Assembly (NCBI GenBank): GCA_028866945.1
Contig: JAGWHE010000008.1
Location: 1-39,881, forward strand
Direction: 5' to 3'
From: Nitrososphaerota archaeon
GTDB taxonomy: Archaea > Thermoproteota > Nitrososphaeria > Nitrososphaerales > Gagatemarchaeaceae
Length of the DNA stretch: 39,881 bases
Below the pieces are notes generated by a model. It saw only the letters and a list, made by a program, of their open reading frames with translations, ran no database searches and was not told the origin of the DNA. The position numbers and the translations under genes were made by a program. Below, piece by piece: positions 7,347 to 15,701 of the stretch; within the stretch, counting starts at the first letter, position 1; each line of letters starts with the position of its first letter.

Positions 7347-7886
7347 CTATTTCAGGGTCAACGTCCGGTTCTCGAGCTGCCTCTTCAGGGTCGTGATCTC
7401 GGTGCTGAGCCCGAAGTACTCCGCGAACCTGGAGGTGGTCCTGTAGGCGCGCGCCCTCCCCTGCCTCTCGCCCGCGATGAACCCCACCTCCTCCAGGTCC
7501 TTCAGGTGCTGGTACACTGTCGAGCCGCGCCTTACGACGAGCTCCGAGGACGTGATGGGCTGGAAGAAGGCGATGAACGAGAGGGTCCTGAGCGCAGCCC
7601 TGGAGAGCAGGGGCCGCGTCGCGAACTTGCGGGCGGTCTGGGTGTACTTCGCTTTCAGCTGCATCGCGAACCTCGGGCCCGCGTACTCCACCACCTCGAC
7701 GGCGAGCATGTTCCCGTTGATGGCCTTCGCCACCTCCCTGGCCATGGCGACGGCCTTGCGGTCCGAGGCCGTGCCGGCCGCCTTCGCTATCTCTTCAACA
7801 GTGAGGGGCCGCCCGGCTGCGTAGAGCGCCGCCTCGACCTTGGCCACCAGGTCCTTGGGGAGGGACTCGGCTGACTGCTCACTCAA
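7347..7886 (-). CDS. scpB: Segregation and condensation protein ScpB
   Basis: A winged-helix kite subunit of the SMC-ScpA condensin, 179 residues. Residues 12-90 form the first winged helix (LVAKVEAALYAAGRPLTVEEIAKAAG) and residues 91-165 the second (LSRAALRTLSFIAFFQPITSSELVVRRGSTVYQHLKDLEEVG), which is the ScpB pattern. The start is TTG 7886, overlapping the scpA stop by eight bases. It is the third gene of the operon smc-scpA-scpB. Confidence 0.9.
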   Translation of the reverse strand: MSEQSAESLPKDLVAKVEAALYAAGRPLTVEEIAKAAGTASDRKAVAMAREVAKAINGNMLAVEVVEYAGPRFAMQLKAKYTQTARKFATRPLLSRAALRTLSFIAFFQPITSSELVVRRGSTVYQHLKDLEEVGFIAGERQGRARAYRTTSRFAEYFGLSTEITTLKRQLENRTLTLK

Positions 7887-8541
7887 GCTGTCCCACCGAC
7901 ACTACCAGCGCGTCTACGTCGGTCTCCTCCTGGTTGATGACGACCTCGCCGCTGTTGGCCGCGAAAAGGAGGAGGAGGAAGACGCGGGCGGCGTCGATGG
8001 GCTTCAAACCGCGGACTAGCTCTGAAAGCAGAGCCTTCCCGGTCGCCCTCAGCCTCTCGACGAGTATCTTCCGGAACTCGGAGAGCATCACCTGAAGCGA
8101 GACCACGTAGTTGTCGAAGTTCGGCGGCGGGAGGTCGGCGGGACCGAGCGGGTTCTGGTCGCCTCCCTCGTCCTGGACCACGATCTCCTGGAGGATCCGG
8201 CCCAGCTCGTCGAAGAGCTCGTCGATGTTGGTGGAGTAGATCTCGTACCTGAAGGGCATGACGATGATCTGTGGCGGCTCGCCGGCGTTGGGGAGCCTGT
8301 GCTGCATCCTCAGCCTTTCGAACAGGAAGAGGGTCTCGACCTTGAGCCTGTAGATGGTGGCCGAGGAGAGCGCTGCGGTCCCTGCGGCCCTCATGTCGAT
8401 GAACTCGGACTGGGATATCGCCTTCAGGAACATGTCTAGGAGCTCGGTGAGGTTGATCTCCCAGGGGCTCTTGCGCTTGGCCAGCGAGGGGTCGATCAAG
8501 ACGTTGAGCGGAGGGCGGGAGAGGAGGTTGCCGCTAGGCAC
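7879..8541 (-). CDS. scpA: Segregation and condensation protein ScpA (kleisin)
   Basis: The kleisin that closes the SMC ring, 220 residues. The N-terminal helical domain (WEINLTELLDMFLKAISQSEFIDMRAAGTAALSSA, with YRLKVETLFLFERL) binds the SMC neck, and the C-terminal winged helix (LVRGLKPIDAARVFLLLLFAANSGEVVINQEE) binds the SMC head. The start is GTG 8541, overlapping the smc stop by eight bases; the 3' end overlaps scpB by eight. Confidence 0.9.
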   Translation of the reverse strand: MPSGNLLSRPPLNVLIDPSLAKRKSPWEINLTELLDMFLKAISQSEFIDMRAAGTAALSSATIYRLKVETLFLFERLRMQHRLPNAGEPPQIIVMPFRYEIYSTNIDELFDELGRILQEIVVQDEGGDQNPLGPADLPPPNFDNYVVSLQVMLSEFRKILVERLRATGKALLSELVRGLKPIDAARVFLLLLFAANSGEVVINQEETDVDALVVSVGQLE

Positions 8542-11500
8542 TTCGAGGCACCTCGGCCGGCTTGTAGTGCACCACCCTGGACATCCCTCCGGCCGAGTAG
8601 ACGCCGTAGGTGATGTCGCTCGCGGAGACGAAGACGTCGCGCAGGGTGATGGCGATTATCTGGGCCTCCGACGACTTCTCCTTCAGGAACTTCGCCAGGC
8701 TCTCGGAGTTGACCGCGTCCAGTGCCGCGTCAATCTCGTCGAAGAGGTAGAACGGGTGGCTCTGGACCGCCTGCATGGCGAGTATCATGGAGACCCCGGT
8801 CACGGCCCTCTGGCCTCCGCTGTGCTGGGACGACTCGCGGAGCCCGTTCCCAAAGTCGGCCCGCATTATCACTCCGCCGGCGAAGAGCTCGTCCGGGTCC
8901 TCGAGCTCCAGCAGCGCTGCCCCTCCGGTCAGCTTCTCGAAGATGGCGCTGAACTCCGACCCGACCTTGTCGAAGGCGGCCATGAACACCTTCCTCTTGT
9001 CTGCCTCGACGCTCTCGATGAATGTGATTATGGAGTTGCGCTCGTTCTCGAGCTCGTTGTGCCTCACCGAGAGGCTCTTGTAGTTCACGTACATCTCGAC
9101 GTACTGCCTGTCGGCGCCCCTGTTCACCGAACCCAGGGCGCTCTGGTACTCCTGCTGCAGCTCGGCCAGGAGGGACTCGCTGCTTTCGAAGAACTCCAGC
9201 TCCTCGGCGTAGCCGAGCATCCTCAGGCTCCCCAGCGCCTCCTCGACCCTCTCCTGTGTCCCCGAGGCCTGACCCGAAAGCGCGAACAGGTCCTTCTGGT
9301 GCCCGGCGATCGAGCGGGCGACCCCGTCCCTCTCCTCCTTCAGCCTCTTCGCCCTGGCGTCGAAGTCGTCGAGGACGGGCTGGCTCCGCTTCGATGACTC
9401 CATGAGCTTCGAGATCTGCGACTCCAGGGAGTTCTTCTGTTCGGTGAGCTCCCTTATCCTCCGCGGCGCCTCCCTGACGAACTGCTTGTTGGACTGCAGG
9501 TCCTCGGTGGCGTTGGCCAGGTCGAGCTGGTTGTCCTCGAGGGCCCTCAGGAGGACGTTCTCCAGGTTCGCCTTTTCGCGGCTCAGGGTCAGGTTGAGGT
9601 CCTGGATCCTGTTGCGTGTGGTGTCTATCTCGTTCGACAGCGACTGCTTCGCCCCGTCGACCTCGGCGAGCATCGAGTCCAGGCCCAGGGCCTGGGCGTC
9701 GGCCACCACCTGCTGCAGCGAGGCGATCCCCTTGCCTATGGAGTCCTTCCTTTCGAGGTTCGTCTTGAGCCTCTCCTCGAGGCGGGCGACGGTGCTGACC
9801 TGCTTCTCGTACTCGGCGTTCATCGACCTGAAGATGCTCTTGTACCTGTTGGCCATCCTGGTGATCGTGGTGGCCTCGGCCTTCAGGCTGGTCGTGGTGA
9901 CTATCTTCTTGACCCTCTCCTTCATCAGTGACTTCGACTCCGTCTCGATGGTCTCGAGCTCCGAGCGCCTCCTGTCGATGGCGCCCTTGAGGGCCCCGAC
10001 GGCGTCCTCGACCTCGCTGACCCCCTCGATGTTCTCGAGCCCCTCCATCAGGTTGACCATGAGCTCCTGGTAGCCGTAGCTGAACGCCCTCCCGCCCTGC
10101 TCGAACGTCTCTCCGGCCAAGGTCACGGCGCGGACCCCCTCGGACGCGAGGATGTACCCCACCGCCTCGGTCTCGACCAGTATCGAGTCCCCGGCGAGGA
10201 AGTTGACCAGCCCCTGGAACTCGTCTTCGGACTTTATCACGTCGGAGAGCGGCCCGACGACCCCCGCTGACTTCTCCACGTCGAGGGCCTTCACGTCCTC
10301 CACCTCGCTGAGCGGGATGACGGAGAAGCTCTTCGCCTTCAGGGACTTTGCGGCCTTGATCAGCTGGGTCATGGACTTCAGGTCCTGGACGAGGAAGGCG
10401 CCCATCCACCTCCCCAAGATCGCAGTGACCGCCTTCGAATACTGCTGCTGGTACTTCAGCACCTGGCCGAAGCGGCCGACGTAGCCGGGGACCCCGCCCT
10501 GGTCGCAGAACTCCTGCAGTTTGAGCTGCCCGCTCCTCTCCCCCGCGAGGCTCTCGGACATGTGTCTGAACGCCTCCTCCCTCGAGAGCTCCGCCGAGGC
10601 CTTTTCGAGGATCTTCGACGCGCCCTGAATCGTGGCCACAAGTTTCTCCCTGGTCTTCTCGGAGCCGCTCAGGCCCTCGTCCAAGGTGTTGAGCTCCTTC
10701 GTCGAGGTGTCGTAAAGCTCGAAGAGCTGCTTTGTGCTCGCCTCCAGCTTGCCGAGGACCTCGGAGTAGCCGTCGACCCTGAGCTTCAGCTCGTCGAGGC
10801 GCTTCTTCTCCACCCCGAGGCTGGCGTTGGTCGCGTTGATCGCCAGGTCGACCTGGGTCTGCTTCTGGCCGAGGTCCGCGAGCCTGACCTGGACCTTCGC
10901 CGTCTGCTTCCCCTTCTTCTCCATGGTCCCCCTGAGCTCTTCGCCGGCCCGGAAGAACTCCTTGAGCCGCTGAGCGAGCTCGGCGTGCTTCGCGTCCAGC
11001 TTCTCGATCTCTGCTGTGAGCTGCCTGACGGTGGTTCCCGCCGAGTTCGCCTCCCTCTGCTTCTCGGAGACGACCTGCTTCAGCTGGGGGACCGTCTCAC
11101 CCTCCAGCTCGGCGACGTTCGCTTCGGAGGACTTGAAGTCAGACTCCATTGTCTCGAGCTCGTTCCTCAGCCCCGCCAGCTGGAACTGGAGCTCCACGTG
11201 GCTCGCCCCCCCGCCCTGTATCACTTCTACGATGAACTTCGTCTTCTCGGTATCGACCTGGCCGATGCGGTTCTCCAGCTCCACCAGCCTCGCACCCATG
11301 TCGCTGAGCTTCCCGTTGAGCTCCTGCTCCTGGAAACGCAGGTCCGCGAGCCTGGACTTCAGGTCTCCGACCCGCTTCGATGTCAGCACAGCGTTGAGCC
11401 AGTTGATCTGCGATTCGAGCTGGCCGAACCTTACCATCTCCGTCCTCTGGGAGTCGAGCGACTCGAGGGTGCTCTTCATCTCCCCGATGCGCGCCATCGC

Positions 11501-12094
11501 GACCTCCAGCCTCTGGTCTGCCTGGCTGAGCTGACGCTGGGCCTCGGCCTTGCGCTCGTCGAACTTCGATATGCCCACGACGCTTTCGATCACCCTCCTC
11601 TTCTCCTCCGGGGTGAGGTCGGCCATCTTGGTCGCCGCCCCCTGGGCGACGATGTTGAACCCGCCAGGCGCGAGCCCGGCGATGTCGATGATGTCTGCCA
11701 GCGCGCCCCTGGTGCTCTTCCTTCCGTTGATGTAGTAGGAGTTGTCCCCGTCCTCCCTGAGCTCGCGCGTCAGCGTCACGAGGTCAGAGTCTACGGGTAT
11801 CGCGCGGTCGGAGTTGTCGAACTGGAGCGTCACGCGGCAGGCGTTCGGCTTGCCGGCCGAGCCTCCGTCCTCGGACCGCGGATCGAAGATCAGACCGGAG
11901 AGCCTTCCGTTGGCAGCCCTGAGCGACTTTGGCGAGTTCTCCCCGATTGCGAAGGCGATGGCGTCGGCGAGGTTGGATTTGCCGCTCCCGTTCGGGCCGG
12001 TGATCACGGTGAACCCCTGCTCGAAGTTCACTACGACTGTCCGAGGGCCGGAGGACTTGAACCCGCGCATCTCCAGCCTTCGGATATACGTCAC
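8534..12094 (-). CDS. smc: Chromosome partition/condensin protein SMC
   Basis: A 1186-residue SMC ATPase for chromosome compaction and segregation. The Walker A GPNGSGKSNLADAIAFAIGE is near residue 35. Long coiled coils flank a hinge at roughly 510-670 (VPGYVGRFGQVLKYQQQYSKA to YGYQELMVNL). The C-terminal head has SGGQRAVTG, Walker B PFYLFDEIDAALD and a D-loop region. The ABC signature reads HSGGQ where LSGGQ/E is usual. GTG 12094 gives the standard start TYIRRLEMRGFKSSG about 40 bases after a TATATCC-type box; the open frame to 12217 is upstream noise. It is the first gene of smc-scpA-scpB. Confidence 0.95.
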   Translation of the reverse strand: MTYIRRLEMRGFKSSGPRTVVVNFEQGFTVITGPNGSGKSNLADAIAFAIGENSPKSLRAANGRLSGLIFDPRSEDGGSAGKPNACRVTLQFDNSDRAIPVDSDLVTLTRELREDGDNSYYINGRKSTRGALADIIDIAGLAPGGFNIVAQGAATKMADLTPEEKRRVIESVVGISKFDERKAEAQRQLSQADQRLEVAMARIGEMKSTLESLDSQRTEMVRFGQLESQINWLNAVLTSKRVGDLKSRLADLRFQEQELNGKLSDMGARLVELENRIGQVDTEKTKFIVEVIQGGGASHVELQFQLAGLRNELETMESDFKSSEANVAELEGETVPQLKQVVSEKQREANSAGTTVRQLTAEIEKLDAKHAELAQRLKEFFRAGEELRGTMEKKGKQTAKVQVRLADLGQKQTQVDLAINATNASLGVEKKRLDELKLRVDGYSEVLGKLEASTKQLFELYDTSTKELNTLDEGLSGSEKTREKLVATIQGASKILEKASAELSREEAFRHMSESLAGERSGQLKLQEFCDQGGVPGYVGRFGQVLKYQQQYSKAVTAILGRWMGAFLVQDLKSMTQLIKAAKSLKAKSFSVIPLSEVEDVKALDVEKSAGVVGPLSDVIKSEDEFQGLVNFLAGDSILVETEAVGYILASEGVRAVTLAGETFEQGGRAFSYGYQELMVNLMEGLENIEGVSEVEDAVGALKGAIDRRRSELETIETESKSLMKERVKKIVTTTSLKAEATTITRMANRYKSIFRSMNAEYEKQVSTVARLEERLKTNLERKDSIGKGIASLQQVVADAQALGLDSMLAEVDGAKQSLSNEIDTTRNRIQDLNLTLSREKANLENVLLRALEDNQLDLANATEDLQSNKQFVREAPRRIRELTEQKNSLESQISKLMESSKRSQPVLDDFDARAKRLKEERDGVARSIAGHQKDLFALSGQASGTQERVEEALGSLRMLGYAEELEFFESSESLLAELQQEYQSALGSVNRGADRQYVEMYVNYKSLSVRHNELENERNSIITFIESVEADKRKVFMAAFDKVGSEFSAIFEKLTGGAALLELEDPDELFAGGVIMRADFGNGLRESSQHSGGQRAVTGVSMILAMQAVQSHPFYLFDEIDAALDAVNSESLAKFLKEKSSEAQIIAITLRDVFVSASDITYGVYSAGGMSRVVHYKPAEVPRSA

Positions 12095-12130
12095 AGGAAG
12101 ATTAGCCCCGTAATAGACACGTTCGATACG

Positions 12131-12138
12131 GGATATAA
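12131..12138 (-). promoter_or_regulatory. TATA box of the smc operon
   Basis: TTATATCC on the minus strand, about 40 bases before smc GTG 12094, giving a leader of about 15 bases. It is the only good TATA element in this part of the divergent gap. Confidence 0.45.
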
Positions 12139-12140
12139 GC

Positions 12141-12380
12141 GAATCGGAGTCAGATTCGTAGCCGGAAATCCGACGTCTATCGCCGGCGCAGGGTCTTTTT
12201 CCGGTGCAAAAGCCCACAACTCGAAGAGGGGTTGTAGATGGCCCGTTTCAGCCTCTGCTGGTCCCTAAGCACACGAAAGCACCTCGGCAGCCCCAGAGCG
12301 CCCAGATTCGCGTTGTTTCAAAAGGCGGGCCGGGGGCAGGGATCGGCCGGCGGCGTCCGACTGGCACCGGGTGGCACAAG
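12141..12380. other. 240-base divergent intergenic region, no gene recognised
   Basis: This lies between the smc promoter and the peptidase promoter. No family-like protein, tRNA or known RNA was recognised. A small hairpin (ACAAC at 12216-12220 with GTTGT at 12231-12235) and a GGCCG/CGGCC pair are present but not convincing as an RNA gene. Confidence 0.5.
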
Positions 12381-12390
12381 GTAGTAATAA
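12381..12390 (+). promoter_or_regulatory. TATA-like element of the M24 peptidase gene
   Basis: GTAGTAATAA lies about 27 bases before TTG 12413 and so argues for that start rather than the upstream GTG 12371. Confidence 0.35.
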
Positions 12391-12412
12391 CGTGGGCAGG
12401 GCGGAGTCGGCG

Positions 12413-13456
12413 TTGACGGTGTTCTCGCAGAGGCGCAAGAGGCTCCTTTCCATGGCCGGAGGCAAGCAGGTGGCCGTCTTCACCGCGCCGAATCTCTTCT
12501 ACCTGACCGACTTCTTCGGCGGAGGCGCCGCGGTGGTCCGTCCCGACAAGACGGTGGTCGTCACCTCTCCGCTGGAGGCGGACAGGGCGGGGGAGGTGTG
12601 CAAGGAGGCGGAGATCGTGTTGGTCAAGCGGTGGAAAGACGTGCAGGGCGAGGTAGAGAAGCTGCTCGGCCGTGACAGCGCGGTCGTGGACCGGGCCGCG
12701 CCCGGCGAAGAAGAGAAGTTCGTCGCCCGGCCGCAGATGTTCGTCGACGCCCGTCGGGCCAAGGACTCCGTCGAGATAGAGCGGATCAGCAAGGCATGCT
12801 CGAAGACAGACAGGACGTTCGAAGCGCTCGAGCGGGCCCTGAAGCCTGGCAGGACAGAGTGGGAGCTCGCGGGCGAAGTGATGAGGGTGGCGCTGGAGGA
12901 GGGGCTTACGCCCTCGAACTCCGAGTCTTCACTCGGGCCGGTGATAGTAGCGTCGGGGCCGCACGGGGCCTACGGCCACTCTGAGCTCTCGGACAGGAGG
13001 GTGAAGGACGGAGACTTCGTCGTGGCGGACCTGTTCTTCAGGTACGAAGGATACAACTCGGACGAGACGAGGACGTTCGCGGTCGGGACAGTCAGCGCGG
13101 AGATGAAGAGGCGCTACGCGGTGGTGAAGGAGGCGCAGGAGGCCGCCCTCGACGCGGTCGGAGTCGGCGTGGAGTGCGGGAATGTGCACGACGCGGCGGT
13201 GGCGGTGCTGAAGAGGAACAGGGTGGACAGGTTCCTCAACCACAGCGTCGGCCACGGGGTCGGCATCGACATCCACGAGATGCCTGGGATCTTCCACGGG
13301 AACGAGGTGAAGCTGGAGCTCAACGACGTGATAACGGACGAGCCAGGGATCTACTTCGTGGGCAAGTATGGCATACGCATCGAGGACACCGTCTGGGTCG
13401 GAAAGAAGCCGGTCACCCTGACGAAGTACACGAAGGAACTGGTCACCTGCGGGTAG
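12413..13456 (+). CDS. pepQ: M24-family Xaa-Pro aminopeptidase/dipeptidase
   Basis: A cytosolic metallopeptidase that removes residues next to proline. An N-terminal creatinase-type domain (VAVFTAPNLFYLTDFFGG) is followed by the pita-bread domain with all five metal ligands in order: Asp in VADLFF, Asp in YNSDETRTF, His in HSVGHGVGIDIHE, Glu in DEPGIYF and Glu in IRIEDTVWV. TTG 12413 is placed about 27 bases after a TATA-like element and gives a 347-residue protein; GTG 12371 is the longer alternative. The stop overlaps the convergent pantoate kinase gene by 14 bases. Whether it acts as aminopeptidase or prolidase cannot be decided here. Confidence 0.9.
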   Translation: MTVFSQRRKRLLSMAGGKQVAVFTAPNLFYLTDFFGGGAAVVRPDKTVVVTSPLEADRAGEVCKEAEIVLVKRWKDVQGEVEKLLGRDSAVVDRAAPGEEEKFVARPQMFVDARRAKDSVEIERISKACSKTDRTFEALERALKPGRTEWELAGEVMRVALEEGLTPSNSESSLGPVIVASGPHGAYGHSELSDRRVKDGDFVVADLFFRYEGYNSDETRTFAVGTVSAEMKRRYAVVKEAQEAALDAVGVGVECGNVHDAAVAVLKRNRVDRFLNHSVGHGVGIDIHEMPGIFHGNEVKLELNDVITDEPGIYFVGKYGIRIEDTVWVGKKPVTLTKYTKELVTCG

Positions 13457-14357
13457 CCCTGAGAACCCCTGCCCTGACCTTCCCTATCTCGAAGGTGTCC
13501 ACGCGGACCCCCGAGCCCAGCCCCCGCAGCGCCCGGACCACCCTCGGCGCCCGGTCGACGTCGACGACCGCGTGGGCGGAGTAGCCGATCATGTTCTGGC
13601 TGGCGCGGGTCGCGCCCGCAGCCTTCGCCGCCGCTATGGCCTTCTTCACTTCCGGAGACTCGAGCCCCAGCTTCGCGGAGAACGCCTCCCCCTCGGCGGC
13701 GAGGGTCTCGATGGAGGGGTCGGAGAGGAACCCCTGGAGGGCGGCGTACCCCAGGCCGTTGATCTTCTCCCCCATCTTCGGTGACGAGAGGGCGTCCTTC
13801 TTGTCGTAGGGGGCGAAGTACGCGGTGACTATCCTCGTCCCCCGGGGGACCTTCACCATGGCGAACTTGGCCGTCCCGGGCTCGCCAGGGGAGGTGATGG
13901 CCCCTGCCCCGACGTGGTCGTAGACGACGGAGACGGTCCCCAGCCCGGTCTGCTCCATGATCTCCGCCTGGTGGGCGAACCTTGCGAGCTCCAGCTTGGG
14001 CTTCCTCACCCCCAGGGCCGCCGCAGCGGCGTACACTGCGGAGGTGGCTGCCGCGCCGCTGGAGCCGAACCCCGAGCCGATGGGAGTGTCGACGCGCTGG
14101 TCGACCCTGACCCCTTCGTCCGAGCGGCCGAAGGTCGAGAGCATCAGGGAGACGGCCCTCCGAGTGGTCCGTGCGTCATAGGAGAGGTCGCCGTTCACCC
14201 GGGTGGCGACGCCCCTGGCCGGGGCCGGGCGCGCCCAGGAGGTCGTCCCTTTGGAGAGGATGTAGCCGCCCCCGGTGGCGCCTATGGGCCCCGGGGAGCC
14301 GTCGTTCTTGATTTCAAAGAAGTTCGTGATGGCGGACGGTGCGAACGCCGCCTTCGT
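13443..14357 (-). CDS. Pantoate kinase (GHMP family), apparent ACG start
   Basis: An archaeal GHMP kinase that phosphorylates pantoate in coenzyme A synthesis. From ACG 14357 the product is 304 residues and starts KAAFAPSAITNFFEIKNDG, matching the pantoate kinase N-terminus, then GATGGGYILSKG, the ATP loop PIGSGFGSSGAAATSA and the C-terminal GATRASQNMIGYSAHAVVD. The first standard start, GTG 14198, would delete the first beta strands. Upstream of the ACG the frame is closed by TGA, and no ATG, GTG or TTG lies between. The ACG is one base after the stop of the THUMP gene. Third gene of the sua5 operon. Confidence 0.88.
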   Translation of the reverse strand, partial: TKAAFAPSAITNFFEIKNDGSPGPIGATGGGYILSKGTTSWARPAPARGVATRVNGDLSYDARTTRRAVSLMLSTFGRSDEGVRVDQRVDTPIGSGFGSSGAAATSAVYAAAAALGVRKPKLELARFAHQAEIMEQTGLGTVSVVYDHVGAGAITSPGEPGTAKFAMVKVPRGTRIVTAYFAPYDKKDALSSPKMGEKINGLGYAALQGFLSDPSIETLAAEGEAFSAKLGLESPEVKKAIAAAKAAGATRASQNMIGYSAHAVVDVDRAPRVVRALRGLGSGVRVDTFEIGKVRAGVLRATRR

Positions 14358-14358
14358 C

Positions 14359-14871
14359 CTAGGTCGCCCGCTTCAGCTTCTGGATGCTTACGATGTCGTG
14401 GGGGGAGATGACGCTTACCCCGGCGTATTCCCCGAATATCTCGAGGAGGACTATCTTGTCCGGGGAGTCGAGGCTCACCTTCCTGTCGACCACGTCGGCC
14501 AGTGCGTCGATGAGCTGCTTGTCGGTGTAGGGGGAGTCCCTCGACTCGATGGTGATCCTGAACGTCTCCCCGGGGCCGATGGAAGTCGAGAGCTCCTTCA
14601 CCGCCTTGACGATCTCCGCCGCCTTTGTGTCGACGACCTTGTCTACCGGGATGACCCTGAGGATGTATCTGACCCTGAACGGCTCGGAGCGGACGAAGTC
14701 CGTCAGGAAGGAGAGGAGGGCCTTGGGGTTCTCCACGTCCACCTCGATGACCCCGTCGTAGGCCGACCGGTCGATGACCACCTTGCGTATCCCGGAGAGC
14801 AGGGCGATCTCCTTGAACTCCGCCGAAGCCTTCGCTTCGAGCCCCTTCGCCGAGGTCACTACTAGGTTCGT
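14359..14871 (-). CDS. THUMP-domain protein (Tan1-like), start ACG 14871 or GTG 14859
   Basis: A 166-170 residue THUMP protein related to Tan1/THUMPD1, which binds tRNA and supports N4-acetylcytidine formation in eukaryotes; the archaeal role is inferred. THUMP core features are the hydrophobic strand RYILRVIPVDKVV and GETFRITIESRDSPYTDKQLIDALADVVDRKVSLDSPDKIVLLEIFGEYAGVSV. The family usually begins NLLVTT; here the frame reads ACG AAC CTA GTA GTG ACC, so NLVVTSAKG is kept only if translation starts at ACG 14871 or further up. Starting at GTG 14859 would cut this strand. It overlaps the sua5 end by 10 bases. No acetyltransferase domain is present. Confidence 0.82.
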   Translation of the reverse strand, partial: TNLVVTSAKGLEAKASAEFKEIALLSGIRKVVIDRSAYDGVIEVDVENPKALLSFLTDFVRSEPFRVRYILRVIPVDKVVDTKAAEIVKAVKELSTSIGPGETFRITIESRDSPYTDKQLIDALADVVDRKVSLDSPDKIVLLEIFGEYAGVSVISPHDIVSIQKLKRAT

Positions 14872-15476
14872 CGGCCTTCCACTCGGCTCTCGACCCCGAC
14901 TGGACCAGTTCTTAAGATTGTGACCGCGTCACCGGACACCTGGACGACCGTCGATTCCTTCCCCTCCAGTGCCCCGCCGTCGAGTATGAGATCCACGGAG
15001 TCCCCCAGCTGGTCAAGGGCCTCGCCGGCCGTCCTTGAGGAAGGGCTCCCCGAGCGGTTGGCGGAAGTCCCTGCTAGCCACCCCCCGCAGGCGTCTATGA
15101 GCCGGATGCAGGCTCGCAGGCCTGGGACCCTCACCCCCAGGTTGCCCGTACCCTGGGTGAGCTGCGCGGGGACCTTCACCCTCAGGGGCGCCACTATCGT
15201 GAGGGGGCCCGGCCAGTGCGCCCTGGCAAGCTGGAGGGAGGCAGGGTTCAGGGCCACCAGCTCGGCCGCCTTCCCCTCCGAGCTGCATAGGACCGGGACC
15301 GCCTTGGAGCCCCTCCCCTTCGCCCTGAACAGCCGGCCGACGGCCTCCTCGTCGAAGGGGTCGCACCCCAGGCCGTAGACAGTGTCGGTGGGGTACACCA
15401 CCAGGCCCCCGGCCCTGACGACGGCCTCGGCTTTCACGATCGAGGCTCGGTCCATGGGGAGCACAGGCGCTGGCAT
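14862..15476 (-). CDS. sua5: Threonylcarbamoyl-AMP synthase (Sua5/YrdC family)
   Basis: It makes threonylcarbamoyl-AMP from threonine, bicarbonate and ATP for the t6A37 tRNA modification. The 204 residues are YrdC domain only, without the C-terminal Sua5 domain: GGLVVYPTDTVYGLGCDPFDEEAV, the FRAKGRGSKAVPVLCSS segment, HWPGPLTIVAP and VRVPGLRACIRLIDACGGWLAGTSANRSG. ATG 15476 lies 30 bases from a TATA box, so it is probably leaderless. It heads the operon sua5-THUMP-pantoate kinase, putting two tRNA-modification functions beside coenzyme A synthesis. Confidence 0.9.
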   Translation of the reverse strand: MPAPVLPMDRASIVKAEAVVRAGGLVVYPTDTVYGLGCDPFDEEAVGRLFRAKGRGSKAVPVLCSSEGKAAELVALNPASLQLARAHWPGPLTIVAPLRVKVPAQLTQGTGNLGVRVPGLRACIRLIDACGGWLAGTSANRSGSPSSRTAGEALDQLGDSVDLILDGGALEGKESTVVQVSGDAVTILRTGPVGVESRVEGRRT

Positions 15477-15502
15477 TGCAAAGTTCCCTTGCAGACCGCG
15501 AG

Positions 15503-15510
15503 ATTTAATA
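15503..15510. promoter_or_regulatory. Bidirectional TATA element between sua5 and the acidic microprotein
   Basis: ATTTAATA reads as a TATA box on both strands (TTTAATA forward, TATTAAAT reverse). The sua5 ATG (15476) and the microprotein ATG (15536) each lie about 30 bases from its centre, so one element could drive two leaderless transcripts. Confidence 0.5.
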
Positions 15511-15535
15511 GTGCACTTGAAATCGCCGGGCCGAC

Positions 15536-15628
15536 ATGTCCGAAGAGGATCAGGAACTCGACGAGGACCTGGACGAAGACCTGGACGAAGACGGGTGGGA
15601 AGAGGACTCGGACGAGGACACCTCCTAG
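15536..15628 (+). CDS. 30-residue highly acidic microprotein
   Basis: ATG 15536 to TAG 15628 encodes 30 residues, 19 of them Asp or Glu, with the repeated unit LDED three times and a single Trp. There is no cysteine and no membrane segment. The ATG lies about 30 bases after a TATA element and tpiA has its own TATA box, so this short frame looks like an independent leaderless gene rather than a leader peptide. No function can be assigned; such acidic peptides may bind basic proteins, but that is a guess. Chance occurrence cannot be excluded for so short a frame. Confidence 0.5.
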   Translation: MSEEDQELDEDLDEDLDEDGWEEDSDEDTS

Positions 15629-15670
15629 AAGGACCTCCTGAACCGAGACCGATTCAACCCGCGGACTACA

Positions 15671-15677
15671 GTTTAAG
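15671..15677 (+). promoter_or_regulatory. TATA box of tpiA
   Basis: GTTTAAG lies 28 bases before tpiA GTG 15702, the spacing for a leaderless transcript. Confidence 0.5.
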
Positions 15678-15701
15678 ACACCTAGAGGAATCTCCGAAGG
15701 G

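Noticed and set aside
10562-12268. 568-codon open frame opposite smc
   Set aside because: It is a GC-rich antisense shadow of the SMC coiled coil. It has Leu/Arg/Glu low-complexity sequence, no family motif, and lies fully inside a certain gene.
12141-12380. Possible structured RNA in the smc/pepQ gap
   Set aside because: Checked on both strands for RNase P, SRP RNA, tRNA and C/D-box marks; only short weak hairpins were found.
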